A stretch of DNA of 23,112 bases, taken from contig JAFOIR010000086.1 of the NCBI GenBank assembly GCA_017420625.1, positions 1 through 23,112 of the forward strand, given 5' to 3'. Shown here piece by piece: positions 14,047 to 21,451 of the stretch. The notes beneath the pieces were generated by a model. That model worked only from the letters and a program-made list of their open reading frames with translations, was not told the DNA's origin and searched no databases. The DNA comes from Bacillota bacterium (GTDB taxonomy: Bacteria > Bacillota_A > Clostridia > Lachnospirales > Bianqueaceae). The first letter of the stretch is position 1, and each line of letters opens with the position of its first letter. The position numbers and the translations under genes are program-made.

Positions 14047-15054
14047 TTACAAATGTTGAAACGGGCCAGGCATTTGCCTTGGTTGGTAGGAGTTGCGGCG
14101 TGGCTGGTTCTGGTTATTGTTGTTCAGCTGCGGATTCGCCTGGTTATTGTTATTCTGCTGTCGAATCACGTTGTTGTTATTCTGCGGTTGAATCACGTTA
14201 TTGTTATTCTGCGGTCGAATCACGTTGTTCACTACTGGTTGATCCTGCTGCTGCAAATTCAACTGTGCCTGATTCTGAACCTGCAAAGCCGGGGCAGGCT
14301 GAACAAACGGATTAATATCCGATGCTTTATTGAAATCAGCGAAGATCTTGGTCACGCCCTTGGATGCTTTCAGTGCCGCATTTTTCAAACCCATGTCATT
14401 GATCATGTTCTTGATATTAGCTTCATTCTGATGCAGATGCTCCGGAGACAGCTTTGATGCATCACCGAGTTCCTTCTTCAAACGCTCGTTCAGCTCATTG
14501 GGCATGGGTTTATGGCGATTATCGATACCCTTGGGGATGATACCGTATGCCTGGACTGTTTTATCCACGACATGCTTCATGTAATCCTTTTCAAGCTCTC
14601 CGCCATGCCCGCGCTTGTCTGCCATGGTTTTCAGCCCGTCTATTCCTTTCATATTCTGATAGGACTTGAAGGTTTCGTTCTCACCCAGCTTTTTATATTC
14701 CGCATTCAGTTTGTCTGCTTTGAGCGGAACTTTCAGCGTATCTTTTTTGCCCATGGTAGAATTGACCGCCATACGTGTTGCAATCAATTCCTGGGTCATG
14801 ACTTTGACTCTTTCCGGATCGTTGCAGGAAGCGATCTTCGACTTCAGCTTTTCTGTTCTTTCAAGAGCTGTCGGCATATATTTCTCCGGAATATTCTCCG
14901 GAATATGATCCAGATTAAGGATGAACTCCTTGAATTTTTCTTCGACTAATCCACCGTGACCGGAAAGCGCTGCATCCTTTACAGCATCGCCGCCCTGCTC
15001 AACAAAAGTCTTGAATGCCTGATTATTTTTCAGCGAATTGAAAGTCTTATTCAT
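14047..15054 (-). CDS. Unrecognised protein: duplicated module plus Asn/Gln-rich tail
   Basis: I recognise no family for this 335-residue, apparently cytoplasmic protein (no signal peptide or membrane helix). Residues about 10-124 and 125-240 look like two copies of one charged, helical module. Shared landmarks are NQAFKTF / NETFKSY, SGHGGLVEEKF / RGHGGELEKDY, a proline-rich stretch IPENIPEKYMP / IPKGIDNRHKPMP, and ALERTEKLKSKI / ELNERLKKEL. Residues about 250-335 are low-complexity and rich in Asn, Gln and Pro, with a 9-residue repeat (NNVIRPQNN type) encoded by 27-bp DNA repeats, ending in an Arg-containing segment. Such prion-like tails favour self-assembly or partner binding. The start is uncertain: only AAGG lies 2 nt before ATG 15054, and GTG 15057 is in frame just upstream. 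It has its own promoter and terminator. Confidence 0.82.
   Translation of the reverse strand: MNKTFNSLKNNQAFKTFVEQGGDAVKDAALSGHGGLVEEKFKEFILNLDHIPENIPEKYMPTALERTEKLKSKIASCNDPERVKVMTQELIATRMAVNSTMGKKDTLKVPLKADKLNAEYKKLGENETFKSYQNMKGIDGLKTMADKRGHGGELEKDYMKHVVDKTVQAYGIIPKGIDNRHKPMPNELNERLKKELGDASKLSPEHLHQNEANIKNMINDMGLKNAALKASKGVTKIFADFNKASDINPFVQPAPALQVQNQAQLNLQQQDQPVVNNVIRPQNNNNVIQPQNNNNVIRQQNNNNQANPQLNNNNQNQPRRNSYQPRQMPGPFQHL
14136..14229. repeat. 27-bp tandem repeat inside the Asn/Gln-rich coding region
   Basis: GAATCACGTT begins at 14163, 14190 and 14217, exactly 27 bp apart, with unit bodies ending in TATTCTGCGGT; a degenerate unit precedes at 14136. There are about 3.5 copies. Because 27 is a multiple of three, copy changes keep the frame and would lengthen or shorten the protein tail by nine residues. 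Confidence 0.85.
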
Positions 15055-15128
15055 CACCTTGGCATTAAAGGTCTTTTTCAGTGTATCTGGTTTTTTACGC
15101 TCAGCTCTTTCTTTTTTCTTTTTGCTGT

Positions 15129-15157
15129 ATTGTATCAGATATCTCGCGATAGGACAA
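15129..15157 (-). promoter_or_regulatory. Promoter of the Asn/Gln-rich protein gene
   Basis: On the minus strand TTGTCC (15157-15152), a 17-nt spacer and TACAAT (15134-15129) with TGA directly before it (extended -10). The roughly 68-nt leader is rich in A and G. It lies 30 nt past the MATE stop, and no terminator is seen between them, so read-through is possible. Confidence 0.8.
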
Positions 15158-15186
15158 TCCTTTTGCTATGCCGTTTTTATGCCAAT

Positions 15187-16545
15187 TCAAGCAGATGTGG
15201 ATTCTGGCTGATTTTCCTTCAGAAGTTTGACGTTTTTCCACTTTCCTGAAAGGAAGAAATAAGCGCCCATGACCGCGCCGACGCCCCATCCCAGGGTGAT
15301 CGACCAGTAAAGAGATGCGCTGCCCAACACATCGGTCAGAAGATAAGCGCTGCCCACGCGTACGATCAGATCGACCAGCGTCGTGGATGTGAAGCTGATG
15401 GCATAACCGGCTGCCCGACAGACTGCACAGCAGTTGTTCAGAATGATAAACAAAAGACTGCTGGCTACCACTATTTTCAGATAACCAACGCCGGCAGCAT
15501 AGACTTCTTCGCCGGCAGCTTCGTTCACAAACAACCCCACCAGCTGACGTCCGAACAGAAACATACAGATCGCTGCGATCGAGACATAAATGAAGTTGAT
15601 CATCATTCCGGCTTTCAGCCCCTTGACCGGACGATCATACTGTCCGGCACCAATATTCTGTCCGGAAAAGGTTGCGACCGCATTGCCGATCATGACGATC
15701 ACGATCGTAAAGAACCCATTGATCTTCAGTGCGGCCGAATAGCCGGCGATAAAGTCTGATCCGTAGCTGTTCACCAGAGCTGATACAAACAGATTGCCGA
15801 TACTCACAATAGCATTCTGAATCATCGTCGGAACACCGACCTTCATCATACCGCCCAGCAGTGAAAAACTGTACAACGGCACCTTCTTTTCCAGCTTTTT
15901 CGTTCTTCGAAGCAGCACAAATACTGCCAGACAGGCTGCCATGCCCTGCGCAATAAATGTCGCCCAGGCTACACCGGCTACTCCCCAACGGAATTTTGCG
16001 ACAAACAGAAGATCCAGAAGAATATTAAAGATGGTAGAGAAGATCAGAAAATACAGCGGCTTTTTTGAATCGCCCAAAGCATTGAAGATCGAATTGGCGA
16101 TATTGTACATAAAGAGGAACGGCAGACCAAACATGTAGATCGAAAGATAGAGTTTCGCATCCTCAAAAATGTTCTCCGGCGTATTCATCCATCTGAGCAA
16201 GGTCGGCGTAAGCAATGTCCCAACCGTCAGCAGGATAAGACTCACTGCCAAAAGCGTGATCAGAGCGGTATAGATGGATGTTTTCAGCTCTTTCATCCGT
16301 TTGGCACCAAAGATCTGTGAGATCACGACACCCACGCCCATTCCGATTCCGGTTCCCAGTCCTACGAACAGCATCGTGATCGGCGTCGATACACCGACTG
16401 CCGCCAGTGCCTCTACGCCGGCAAAACGACCGGCGATCAGGCTGTCTGCCAGATTGTAGCACTGCTGCAGTATTCCGGACAGAATCATAGGAATGGCAAA
16501 GGTTACGATCAGTTTCAGAGGACTTCCTTTCGTCATGTCTTTCAT
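15187..16545 (-). CDS. MATE-family multidrug/sodium-type efflux transporter
   Basis: This 452-residue protein is a full-length MATE transporter with 12 predicted membrane helices in two related halves. The N-terminal half opens with GSPLKLIVTFAIPMILSG, then LQQCYNLADSLIAGRFAG and GLGTGIGMGVGVVISQIFGA, which are typical of the family. The second half repeats the pattern at VGVPTMIQNAIVSIGN and ATFSGQNIGAG. MATE proteins export cationic drugs or metabolites across the cytoplasmic membrane using a sodium or proton gradient; the substrate cannot be predicted. GGGGAAGG lies about 8 nt before the start, next to a small GC hairpin. It is the last gene of the long minus-strand unit that starts at moxR, 33 nt after the HAD gene, and may be partly independent of the envelope genes upstream. 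Confidence 0.94.
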   Translation of the reverse strand: MKDMTKGSPLKLIVTFAIPMILSGILQQCYNLADSLIAGRFAGVEALAAVGVSTPITMLFVGLGTGIGMGVGVVISQIFGAKRMKELKTSIYTALITLLAVSLILLTVGTLLTPTLLRWMNTPENIFEDAKLYLSIYMFGLPFLFMYNIANSIFNALGDSKKPLYFLIFSTIFNILLDLLFVAKFRWGVAGVAWATFIAQGMAACLAVFVLLRRTKKLEKKVPLYSFSLLGGMMKVGVPTMIQNAIVSIGNLFVSALVNSYGSDFIAGYSAALKINGFFTIVIVMIGNAVATFSGQNIGAGQYDRPVKGLKAGMMINFIYVSIAAICMFLFGRQLVGLFVNEAAGEEVYAAGVGYLKIVVASSLLFIILNNCCAVCRAAGYAISFTSTTLVDLIVRVGSAYLLTDVLGSASLYWSITLGWGVGAVMGAYFFLSGKWKNVKLLKENQPESTSA

Positions 16546-16558
16546 TTTTTTGCCTTCC

Positions 16559-16573
16559 CCCGCGAACAGCGGG
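16559..16573 (-). promoter_or_regulatory. Small GC hairpin before the MATE gene
   Basis: Five GC pairs (CCCGC with GCGGG) with a 5-nt loop lie in the 33-base gap between the HAD and MATE genes, touching the GGGGAAGG ribosome site. No T tract follows, so it is more likely to tune translation or RNA processing than to stop transcription. Confidence 0.35.
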
Positions 16574-16578
16574 TTTGC

Positions 16579-17496
16579 TTATTCCATTTCCTCTTCCAGT
16601 TCCCGAATGATTACTGCGATCGCATTTTCATCGCAGCTCACCGTCACACGATCCGCCGCTTCTTTGCAGTCAGGCGTTGCATTGGCAACTGCATAGCCCA
16701 TATCCGCGGCCTTGATCATCGAAATATCATTTTCAAAATCTCCGGCACAGATCAGTTTCTTTACCGGCCTTCCTTCCTTTTCAAGCACTTCCCGAAGAAA
16801 GCATACCGCGTTGCCTTTCCCCGCACCGGGAGAAAGCAGTTCCAAGCCTGTCGGCCAGCTTCGCTCAAAATCGCCTTCCGGGAAACGTTCCATCGCCATC
16901 TTTTTGGCCTGAAGCGTCTTTTCCGGTGTATCGAAAACAAAGATTACTTTGTGCGGAAGCACAGCATGTGTTAAATCATTCGGATGAACTTTCCATTCCT
17001 GATATCGTTCATCCAGACGGCTAAACCACTTTTCAAGATCATGTTCTGTTTCCTGCAGGACATTGTTCCAGAATGCATTGCCTTCTTTGGCCATCCAGCT
17101 TTCCGAGCGGTTGCGAAGATCGGTAAACATCACTTCGCATCCGCATTCTTCCACCATAAAAAGAACTTCTTCTCTCGGTGTTTTCGGAAAAACGATTTCC
17201 CGGATGAGTACCGGTTCCTCATAGCTGGGAGAGAACTGTCCCTTCTCTATCCCTTCTGCTTTTACCGGAGCCAGCAGCATCGTCCCGTTCCCCATCACGA
17301 GATAGGTATTGGGATCAAACTGATCTTTAAACCGGTTCACATATTTGGGATATCGTCCGGTCGCAAGCGTAAAGAGGCCGCCTTCTTTTTGAAAATACCG
17401 GATCGCTTCGATGTTTTCATCCGACAGTTCACTCTGGCTGTCTGTCAGAGTTCCGTCACAATCAGTACAAATCAAATATCCGTCAAAAATTCCCAT
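16579..17496 (-). CDS. HAD-superfamily (Cof-type) hydrolase
   Basis: This 305-residue cytoplasmic protein is a Cof-like HAD phosphatase, likely acting on sugar phosphates or other small phosphoesters. Motif I is ICTDCDGTLTD with nucleophile D12 and acid/base D14; motif II is TLATGR; motif IV is CAGDFENDISMIKAAD near residue 260. The large segment between motifs II and IV is the C2-type cap of this subfamily. The ATG at 17496 shares one base with the stop of the upstream esterase gene (TGATG), which supports re-initiation and rules out longer readings that would run 48 nt into that gene without a ribosome site. GGAAAGGA lies too far upstream to be ideal. The substrate is unknown. Confidence 0.92.
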   Translation of the reverse strand: MGIFDGYLICTDCDGTLTDSQSELSDENIEAIRYFQKEGGLFTLATGRYPKYVNRFKDQFDPNTYLVMGNGTMLLAPVKAEGIEKGQFSPSYEEPVLIREIVFPKTPREEVLFMVEECGCEVMFTDLRNRSESWMAKEGNAFWNNVLQETEHDLEKWFSRLDERYQEWKVHPNDLTHAVLPHKVIFVFDTPEKTLQAKKMAMERFPEGDFERSWPTGLELLSPGAGKGNAVCFLREVLEKEGRPVKKLICAGDFENDISMIKAADMGYAVANATPDCKEAADRVTVSCDENAIAVIIRELEEEME

Positions 17497-18347
17497 CAGA
17501 TGATCTGTAAAATCCTTTCCAGACCCCATTCCCAGAATGCCCATTCATGTGCACCGGCATGGGTCTCGAATGTATGCGGGATTCTCGCTTTATCCCACAT
17601 TTCACTTAACATTTCAGACAGTTCCAGAAGCGGATCCTGTTCTCCGCAGGCCAGATAAAGCTTTGGAAGGACCGACCCATCCGGAAGGTTTTCCCGTTTT
17701 TCCTTCGCTCTGGCCTTAAGTGAAAGCCGGAGCACATCATTTTCTGCCCGTTTCTCGTCGAATCCGCCAAAGACAAGATCCAGAAAATCCGGCTGACGGA
17801 AAAACTGTCCTTCCGCATAGTTCTCATCGCGGCTTCGCTGTGTCAGAAGCGCACTGGAGAGTCCTCCTGCAAATCCGAAGGTCTCACTGTATTTGATGCC
17901 CAGGTACAGCGCTCCATATCCACCCATCGAAAGTCCGGCGATCGAAGTATCTTTCCGCTCTGCAGACAGCGGCAGCATTTTCCTTGTCCAGACAGGCAAT
18001 TCCTCAGCGATAAATGCTTCATAATCATGCTGATGGCCCATATTCATCTGACGTTCATCCCGCGAAGGAATCGGATGATAGAATCCGTTTCCGCCTGAAG
18101 GCATGATGACCGCCAGTCGTTTTTTCTCTTTTCCGGGACCCACATCCGGGCGCGTATTTCTTTGTCCCAGCAGCCGGAACAGATTGGTGGACATAAGCCA
18201 GTTGACAGATCCGCCCTGAACACCATGCAAAAGATAGAGCACCGCCAGCTCTTCCCCTTCCTTCATCGCTTCAGCCGGTACCAATGCTTCAAAGGTCACC
18301 TGTCTTCCCATTGTTTCAGAGGGAATATCGAACCGCAGAATCGCCAT
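17496..18347 (-). CDS. Esterase, EstA/esterase D-like alpha/beta hydrolase, copy 2
   Basis: This 283-residue protein belongs to the esterase D/tributyrin esterase group of alpha/beta hydrolases. Landmarks are the oxyanion-hole segment YLLHGVQGG (38-46), the nucleophile elbow GLSMGGYG with S140, an acid in ACGEQDPL, and the catalytic histidine in AGAHEWAFW near the end. There is no signal peptide, so it should act in the cytoplasm on acyl esters, such as deacetylating imported sugars or acylated metabolites. GGAGGA lies about 8 nt before the start. The gene overlaps its upstream paralogue by one base (TGATG at 18345-18349) and the HAD gene by one base. It is more divergent and longer than copy 1, with an extra loop near residues 63-77. 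Confidence 0.92.
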   Translation of the reverse strand: MAILRFDIPSETMGRQVTFEALVPAEAMKEGEELAVLYLLHGVQGGSVNWLMSTNLFRLLGQRNTRPDVGPGKEKKRLAVIMPSGGNGFYHPIPSRDERQMNMGHQHDYEAFIAEELPVWTRKMLPLSAERKDTSIAGLSMGGYGALYLGIKYSETFGFAGGLSSALLTQRSRDENYAEGQFFRQPDFLDLVFGGFDEKRAENDVLRLSLKARAKEKRENLPDGSVLPKLYLACGEQDPLLELSEMLSEMWDKARIPHTFETHAGAHEWAFWEWGLERILQII

Positions 18348-19096
18348 CAGTCATCTCCTCCTTCCCTCTGATCCAGAAATGCAAAAACATCCGGAAGCTG
18401 AGCATTCCAGAAATCCCAGGTATGTTCACCGGGATATTCCCGGTAAATATGAGAGATTCCATACATTTCAAGCGCTTCATGAAGATGCCGGTTGCTCTCC
18501 AGCAAAACATCTTCAGTCCCGATCGTCAGATAGAGCTTTGGCAGATCTACCAGTCCGGAAAAACTGAAGGAAAACATGGATGCGGCTCTCGCCATCATCA
18601 CATCATCCAATGCTTTGAGCACATTGGTTCCATGTCCCACAGGATCAAACGCCTCATCCTCAACCAGATAACCGGAAAGGCTGACCACTTTCCCGAACAC
18701 TTCAGAATAGGAAAAACCCAGACGGATCGCACCACCGCCGCCCATACTGATTCCGGCCACATAGGTATCGTCTCTGCGGTGAGAAAGGGGAAAGAGCCGT
18801 CTCGTCATGGGTACCAGTTCACGGGCTACATATTCCTGATAAAACTCAGCCCGCTCGGGAAAATCCGCCCAGTAAGCGTTATCCCCGTCGGGCATGAAAA
18901 TAGCGATATTATTTTTTTCTGCCAGATTCAGCAGATTCAGCCGGCGCAGAAGATCGGCATGATTGCCGAGATAACCGTGCAGAAAATATAAGCTTCGAAA
19001 TCCATTTTCCGGCACCGGTCCATCCGGCAGAAATACTTCCATCGTTGTATACCGGTTCAGACAGACTGATGAAAAATCCATTTGCACAAGTGACAT
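18347..19096 (-). CDS. Esterase, EstA/esterase D-like alpha/beta hydrolase, copy 1
   Basis: This 249-residue cytoplasmic hydrolase has the typical length and opening (MDFSSVCLNRYTTMEVFLP) of tributyrin-esterase-like enzymes. Visible catalytic elements are YFLHGYLGN (37-45), the nucleophile elbow AGISMGGGGA with S117, the acid in GTEDVLLE and the histidine in GEHTWDFW. It likely cleaves short acyl esters; acetylated sugars or glycerides are family-based guesses. AAAGGAG lies 7 nt before the start and overlaps the stop region of the membrane protein gene, 12 nt upstream. It ends in a one-base TGATG overlap with a second esterase. The pair probably arose by duplication, and they may act on different acyl positions of one substrate. 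Confidence 0.92.
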   Translation of the reverse strand: MSLVQMDFSSVCLNRYTTMEVFLPDGPVPENGFRSLYFLHGYLGNHADLLRRLNLLNLAEKNNIAIFMPDGDNAYWADFPERAEFYQEYVARELVPMTRRLFPLSHRRDDTYVAGISMGGGGAIRLGFSYSEVFGKVVSLSGYLVEDEAFDPVGHGTNVLKALDDVMMARAASMFSFSFSGLVDLPKLYLTIGTEDVLLESNRHLHEALEMYGISHIYREYPGEHTWDFWNAQLPDVFAFLDQREGGDD

Positions 19097-19108
19097 TTTC
19101 TGGCTCCT

Positions 19109-20329
19109 TTATTTCTTCCTTCCGTACCGGACCCGGTCGTAGTCCTGAACGATCGGCTGTACGGAGGCAAGTTTATCACCGGCCTGCCCGGGTGTATCGC
19201 TTCGAAGAACCGTTTTGTCGATCTCCGGCCTGACCTTTTTCCAATATTCACGACGGATCAGGTTCTCCGGACTGCGGTCAAAAATCGAAAGACGGTTTGT
19301 CCGGACTTTATCCCTTTCAGCTTTAGTAAGATTGACTCTGGTCTCTTCATATCCGCTTCCGACATACTGATAACTGCTCATGAAACGGCGGATAAACCGG
19401 TAGATGAGATAGATGGCCAGCGCGATCAGTCCGATCACGGTCACAACTTCCAGGATCTTCTGCAGGATGATCCATATCATTGCGGTTTCGATTCCCTGAC
19501 CGATCACCATGCCGATATCCTGCTGGATCTGCTGTGCTTCCTGTGCTTCTTCCTCGATCGTTTCCGGTGTCGGATCCACCTTCACCAGGGCTCTGACGAT
19601 CTTTCGGATCATGAGCAGAAGCCAGCGTCCGAAGATACGCAGAAGTTCCCCGAAACCGGCAAGATACAGTCCAACGAACAGCATAACTGCCATGGAAATG
19701 TAAATGAAATAGACCCGTGTATTGAATCCAATCACATGTTTTGTGGAGAAATTACTATCCTTATCGATCGTATTAAGCGTTGTGAGCAGACTGATCCGGT
19801 GCTGATAAAAAAGGAAAAGTACAACAAAGCAAAGACCCTGTCCCACGAGCAGCAGTTCGTACTCTCCATGTCCGCGATAGATCGACATGCCGTAAACCAC
19901 CAACATAACAAAGACCGCTGCAAATATAACCAGCATGGTCATTTCACGTTCGCCTTGTCTCGACATCTGTCGAACCAGCCCATACACAGTCAGAATGATC
20001 ACATAAAGAAAACCAATCGCCGTCATCACAATATGCGGCGAAAGGAAATAGACATAGACTCCAAACAAAATATGAGGAATCAGGAAAAACAGGAGATTGC
20101 GCACGCTGCGCCGGATAATGGTTGCAAAAATCGGCATCAGAAGAAAGCCGAGTGCAAACGGCATATAGCGGTAGGTGCCTTCGGCCAGGTCATAGCCTGC
20201 ATACAGGAGGATCATGACACCAGGTGCAAACATCAGAAATACCTTCAGCGTCTCGATCCATATGGGATATTTCGGTTTCCGGTAAAAATCCAGATCCGGC
20301 ATTCGCTCTTCTTCTGAATAGCCGCCCAT
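19109..20329 (-). CDS. Polytopic membrane protein of a MoxR-DUF58 operon
   Basis: This 406-residue protein has about eight membrane helices (roughly 28-45, 55-72, 79-97, 99-119, 130-149, 156-175, 204-226 and 287-312). An acidic, Gln-rich loop (about 253-271) precedes the last helix, and a charged cytoplasmic tail of about 95 residues follows. In many bacteria the third gene of MoxR-DUF58 operons encodes a membrane transglutaminase. I see no Cys-His-Asp transglutaminase core here. The tail pattern RSPENLIRREYWKKV resembles the end of DUF4129-type segments, so this may be a version without the enzymatic domain; that is inference. AAAGGA lies 5-6 nt before the start. It sits 14 nt after the DUF58 gene and 12 nt before the first esterase gene. 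Confidence 0.85.
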   Translation of the reverse strand: MGGYSEEERMPDLDFYRKPKYPIWIETLKVFLMFAPGVMILLYAGYDLAEGTYRYMPFALGFLLMPIFATIIRRSVRNLLFFLIPHILFGVYVYFLSPHIVMTAIGFLYVIILTVYGLVRQMSRQGEREMTMLVIFAAVFVMLVVYGMSIYRGHGEYELLLVGQGLCFVVLFLFYQHRISLLTTLNTIDKDSNFSTKHVIGFNTRVYFIYISMAVMLFVGLYLAGFGELLRIFGRWLLLMIRKIVRALVKVDPTPETIEEEAQEAQQIQQDIGMVIGQGIETAMIWIILQKILEVVTVIGLIALAIYLIYRFIRRFMSSYQYVGSGYEETRVNLTKAERDKVRTNRLSIFDRSPENLIRREYWKKVRPEIDKTVLRSDTPGQAGDKLASVQPIVQDYDRVRYGRKK

Positions 20330-20343
20330 TTTTTTCCTTTCCC

Positions 20344-21450
20344 TCAGATCTTATAATAGAAATAATTCTCGATCGTCTCTTCTCTCTTTTGTTCCTCTTC
20401 CGGCAGAGCAAAGAAATCCATTGTCCGTATCGGTACGATCATCTGGCAGGCGCTGGTATACTCACGAAGCGTAAGATAGGCATCCAGCAGCTGGCGTCCC
20501 CGGTCCGGGGCAATGATGACATAATATTCATCTATATCACGGTTTTCCCGGATATCTTCGAGAACTTTTGTCCCTTCCAGTCCTGTCTGTGTCAGATCCA
20601 GCCTCGCCAGAATCTCCAGTACTGCATCAATATGATTCTGGCTGGTGCCTGCTTCCAGAAAAGGCTCTTTCTCTTCCAGACTGTCCAATCCATTTGAGAA
20701 AAAGCCTGCAGGGATTCCCTCATGACCGAGGCGGGAGATCAGCGCCGCGGCAAAGCGAAGACCCTGCTCATAGCAGATCTCATCGTAATAATTCGTACTT
20801 TTATCGGTCAATAGAACGACCCGCACCTTTTGGTCCAGTGTATACTCATGGGTATTGACCAGCCATTCCCCTGCACGGGCTGACGCATTGAAATTGATAT
20901 TGCGGAAGATGTCTTCCGGTTGATACGGACGAATTCCCTTGAAGAGGAAAGGGTCCTCCATCGTATATCGTCTGGTTGCGATCTCTCCCATGAGTTTCTC
21001 ATATGGAACGACAATCTCTGTATCCGCCAGACTCATGGGAAAAACCGTTACACTGGCCTGGTTTTCCAGTTTCTTGACAAACTTGCTGCTGATAAAAAGA
21101 TCGTAGCTTAATAGATCCAGTGAACGGATCTGATATACACCGCGCTTATCCAGCTTCAGTTCGCTTTTTCGCGTAATCTGCTGATTGAACAAAATGTTGA
21201 AAATATCGCTTCGGAACAGATTATCAGACTTGCCGTTCCGAAGGATCTGAAATTTCAGATGGACCCACGGAAGCGGCAGGATCTTTGCGTTGGACATGAC
21301 TTCGATCAGGTTGGTTGTGCTGCCTTCGAAAAGGTAATAATCCGAAAAACTGACCTTTGCATCCAGTCCCTTGTCCCAGTTCTTGCGATAGATGACCCGC
21401 TGCAAAAACAGCGTCAGGCCAACGATGATCAGGATAATCAGGATCGGCAT
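20344..21450 (-). CDS. DUF58 (von Willebrand A-like) protein, membrane anchored
   Basis: This 368-residue protein has one N-terminal membrane segment (PILIILIIVGLTLFL) and then a mainly cytoplasmic or surface-adjacent body. The DUF58 signature is clear: RPYQPEDIFRNINFNASAR, then GEWLVNTHE, followed by KVRVVLLTDKS, which begins a von Willebrand A-like fold (the usual metal-site Asp is in LLTDKS). DUF58 proteins are encoded beside MoxR ATPases and are thought to be client or adaptor proteins in envelope biogenesis and stress resistance. The ATG at 21450 follows the moxR stop by a single base (TAACATG), with only a weak AAGAGA site, so translation should be coupled. Longer readings would extend into moxR and are rejected. 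Confidence 0.92.
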   Translation of the reverse strand: MPILIILIIVGLTLFLQRVIYRKNWDKGLDAKVSFSDYYLFEGSTTNLIEVMSNAKILPLPWVHLKFQILRNGKSDNLFRSDIFNILFNQQITRKSELKLDKRGVYQIRSLDLLSYDLFISSKFVKKLENQASVTVFPMSLADTEIVVPYEKLMGEIATRRYTMEDPFLFKGIRPYQPEDIFRNINFNASARAGEWLVNTHEYTLDQKVRVVLLTDKSTNYYDEICYEQGLRFAAALISRLGHEGIPAGFFSNGLDSLEEKEPFLEAGTSQNHIDAVLEILARLDLTQTGLEGTKVLEDIRENRDIDEYYVIIAPDRGRQLLDAYLTLREYTSACQMIVPIRTMDFFALPEEEQKREETIENYFYYKI

Positions 21451-21451
21451 G

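Noticed and set aside
14136..14229. Regular 27-bp repeats considered as a small CRISPR array
   Set aside because: Units are directly adjacent without unique spacers and lie in frame in a coding region; no cas genes are present.
15101..15289. A 62-codon minus-strand frame spanning the MATE end and the next promoter
   Set aside because: It runs out of frame through the MATE 3' end and covers a near-consensus promoter; it has no ribosome site and no similarity that I recognise. I considered whether it was the N-terminal part of the Asn/Gln-rich protein separated by a frameshift, but nothing supports this.
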